DNA from: Ohtaekwangia sp.
Lineage (GTDB): Bacteria; Bacteroidota; Bacteroidia; Cytophagales; Cyclobacteriaceae
Direction: 5' to 3'
Assembly (NCBI GenBank): GCA_021155195.1
Contig: JAJNPV010000001.1
Location: forward strand, 1-6,473
DNA length: 6,473 bases
How positions within the stretch are numbered: position 1 is the stretch's first letter; each line of letters begins with the position of its first letter. Below are positions 6,226 through 6,473 of the stretch, one piece after another. The position numbers were made by a program, and so were the translations under genes. The notes beneath the pieces are model-generated. The model searched no databases. It was given only the letters and a program-made list of their open reading frames with translations, and was not told the origin of the DNA.

Positions 6226-6329
6226 TGAGATGCACGCGATTCGTCATCGTCATCTATTCGTCATTGTAATTCCAGCCACTATGATCTCGGCACTTCCAAG
6301 TTCCCAATTATCTCTGTCTTGGATTATCC

Positions 6330-6473
6330 TGCCGGATAGTTGATCTTGACCTCACGTGCTTCTTGCCGCATAAATTCTAGACAATACTTTTGTCCGCCTT
6401 GCTGTCCTTTAGGGTCTCCACACAATCATTGGTTCTGACTATTTATTCATTCATCATATCCATGATTCATTCA
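6330..6473 (-). repeat. 5' LTR of the retrotransposon (first 28 nt missing at window end)
   Basis: Bases 6333-6473 match bases 1-141 without a mismatch. Adding 6330-6332 gives the terminal dinucleotide CA in element orientation. The outer end of U3, seen at 142-169 in the other copy, is cut off by the window end, so no target-site duplication can be read. The terminal repeat may be an assembly overlap of one collapsed LTR rather than two sequenced copies. Confidence 0.8.

Larger units (their letters stand above)
6169..6264 (-). other. Chain of four overlapping uORFs upstream of Gag-Pol
   Basis: The uORFs lie at 6264-6250 (MTNR), 6253-6209 (14 codons), 6212-6198 (MINN) and 6198-6169 (MVFSTPPRH). 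Each stop overlaps the next start: ATGA, ATGA, then TAATG. The last stop is 25 nt before the Gag-Pol ATG. A full-length mRNA from the LTR would carry all of them. Confidence 0.5.
6144..6329 (-). other. 5' leader between LTR and Gag-Pol start
   Basis: This untranslated stretch would hold the primer-binding site and packaging signals. Directly after the LTR it reads GGATAATCCAAGACAG, which lacks the TGG expected opposite a tRNA CCA end. Further along are four short uORFs (6264-6169), a strong TATA box (6224-6216) and a hairpin (6196-6182). The sequence TACTAAC abuts the start codon. Confidence 0.75.

Noticed and set aside
1..6473. Recent insertion inferred from identical LTRs
   Set aside because: The 141-base identity is probably an assembly overlap of a single collapsed LTR, so it carries no age information.

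Overview
The window holds one LTR retrotransposon of the Ty3/Gypsy (Metaviridae) type, read entirely on the minus strand, plus one accessory reading frame. The order of domains is Gag, protease, reverse transcriptase, RNase H, integrase. This order, the zinc knuckles, the GPF module after the integrase core and the short TG...CA LTR all point to a eukaryotic host. The sequence is fairly AT-rich and the proteins are rich in Lys and Glu. I cannot name the host more closely than an unidentified eukaryote, possibly a fungus, alga or other protist.

Layout in element orientation, right to left: 5' LTR (6330-6473, outer 28 nt missing); a leader of about 186 nt (6144-6329) with an internal TATA box, four chained uORFs and a hairpin; a 1688-codon Gag-Pol frame without frameshift or stop (6143-1077); a 231-codon second frame (1111-416) that overlaps the end of pol by 35 nt in the +1 frame; a 3' untranslated stretch (415-185); a polypurine tract (184-170); and the 3' LTR (169-1, inner 3 nt missing). 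No cellular gene, tRNA, rRNA, CRISPR array or bacterial feature is visible. The plus-strand open frames look like antisense shadows.

Gag would form the particle and bind RNA. The protease would cut the polyprotein. RT and RNase H would copy the RNA from a primer that I could not identify, using the polypurine tract for second-strand synthesis. Integrase would insert the product. The pol frame ends soon after the GPF module and has no chromodomain. The second frame instead carries a compact, aromatic-rich segment that looks like a Tudor/SH3-like barrel, followed by a basic stretch. I infer that it may supply a chromatin- or nucleic-acid-binding module, either as a separate protein or as a frameshifted extension of integrase. 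This is the most novel part of the window.

The first and last 141 bases are identical, and 141 is the usual top k-mer size of a common metagenome assembler. The window is therefore probably a circular contig in which the LTR was collapsed, or a true one-LTR circle. LTR identity therefore cannot be used to date the insertion.
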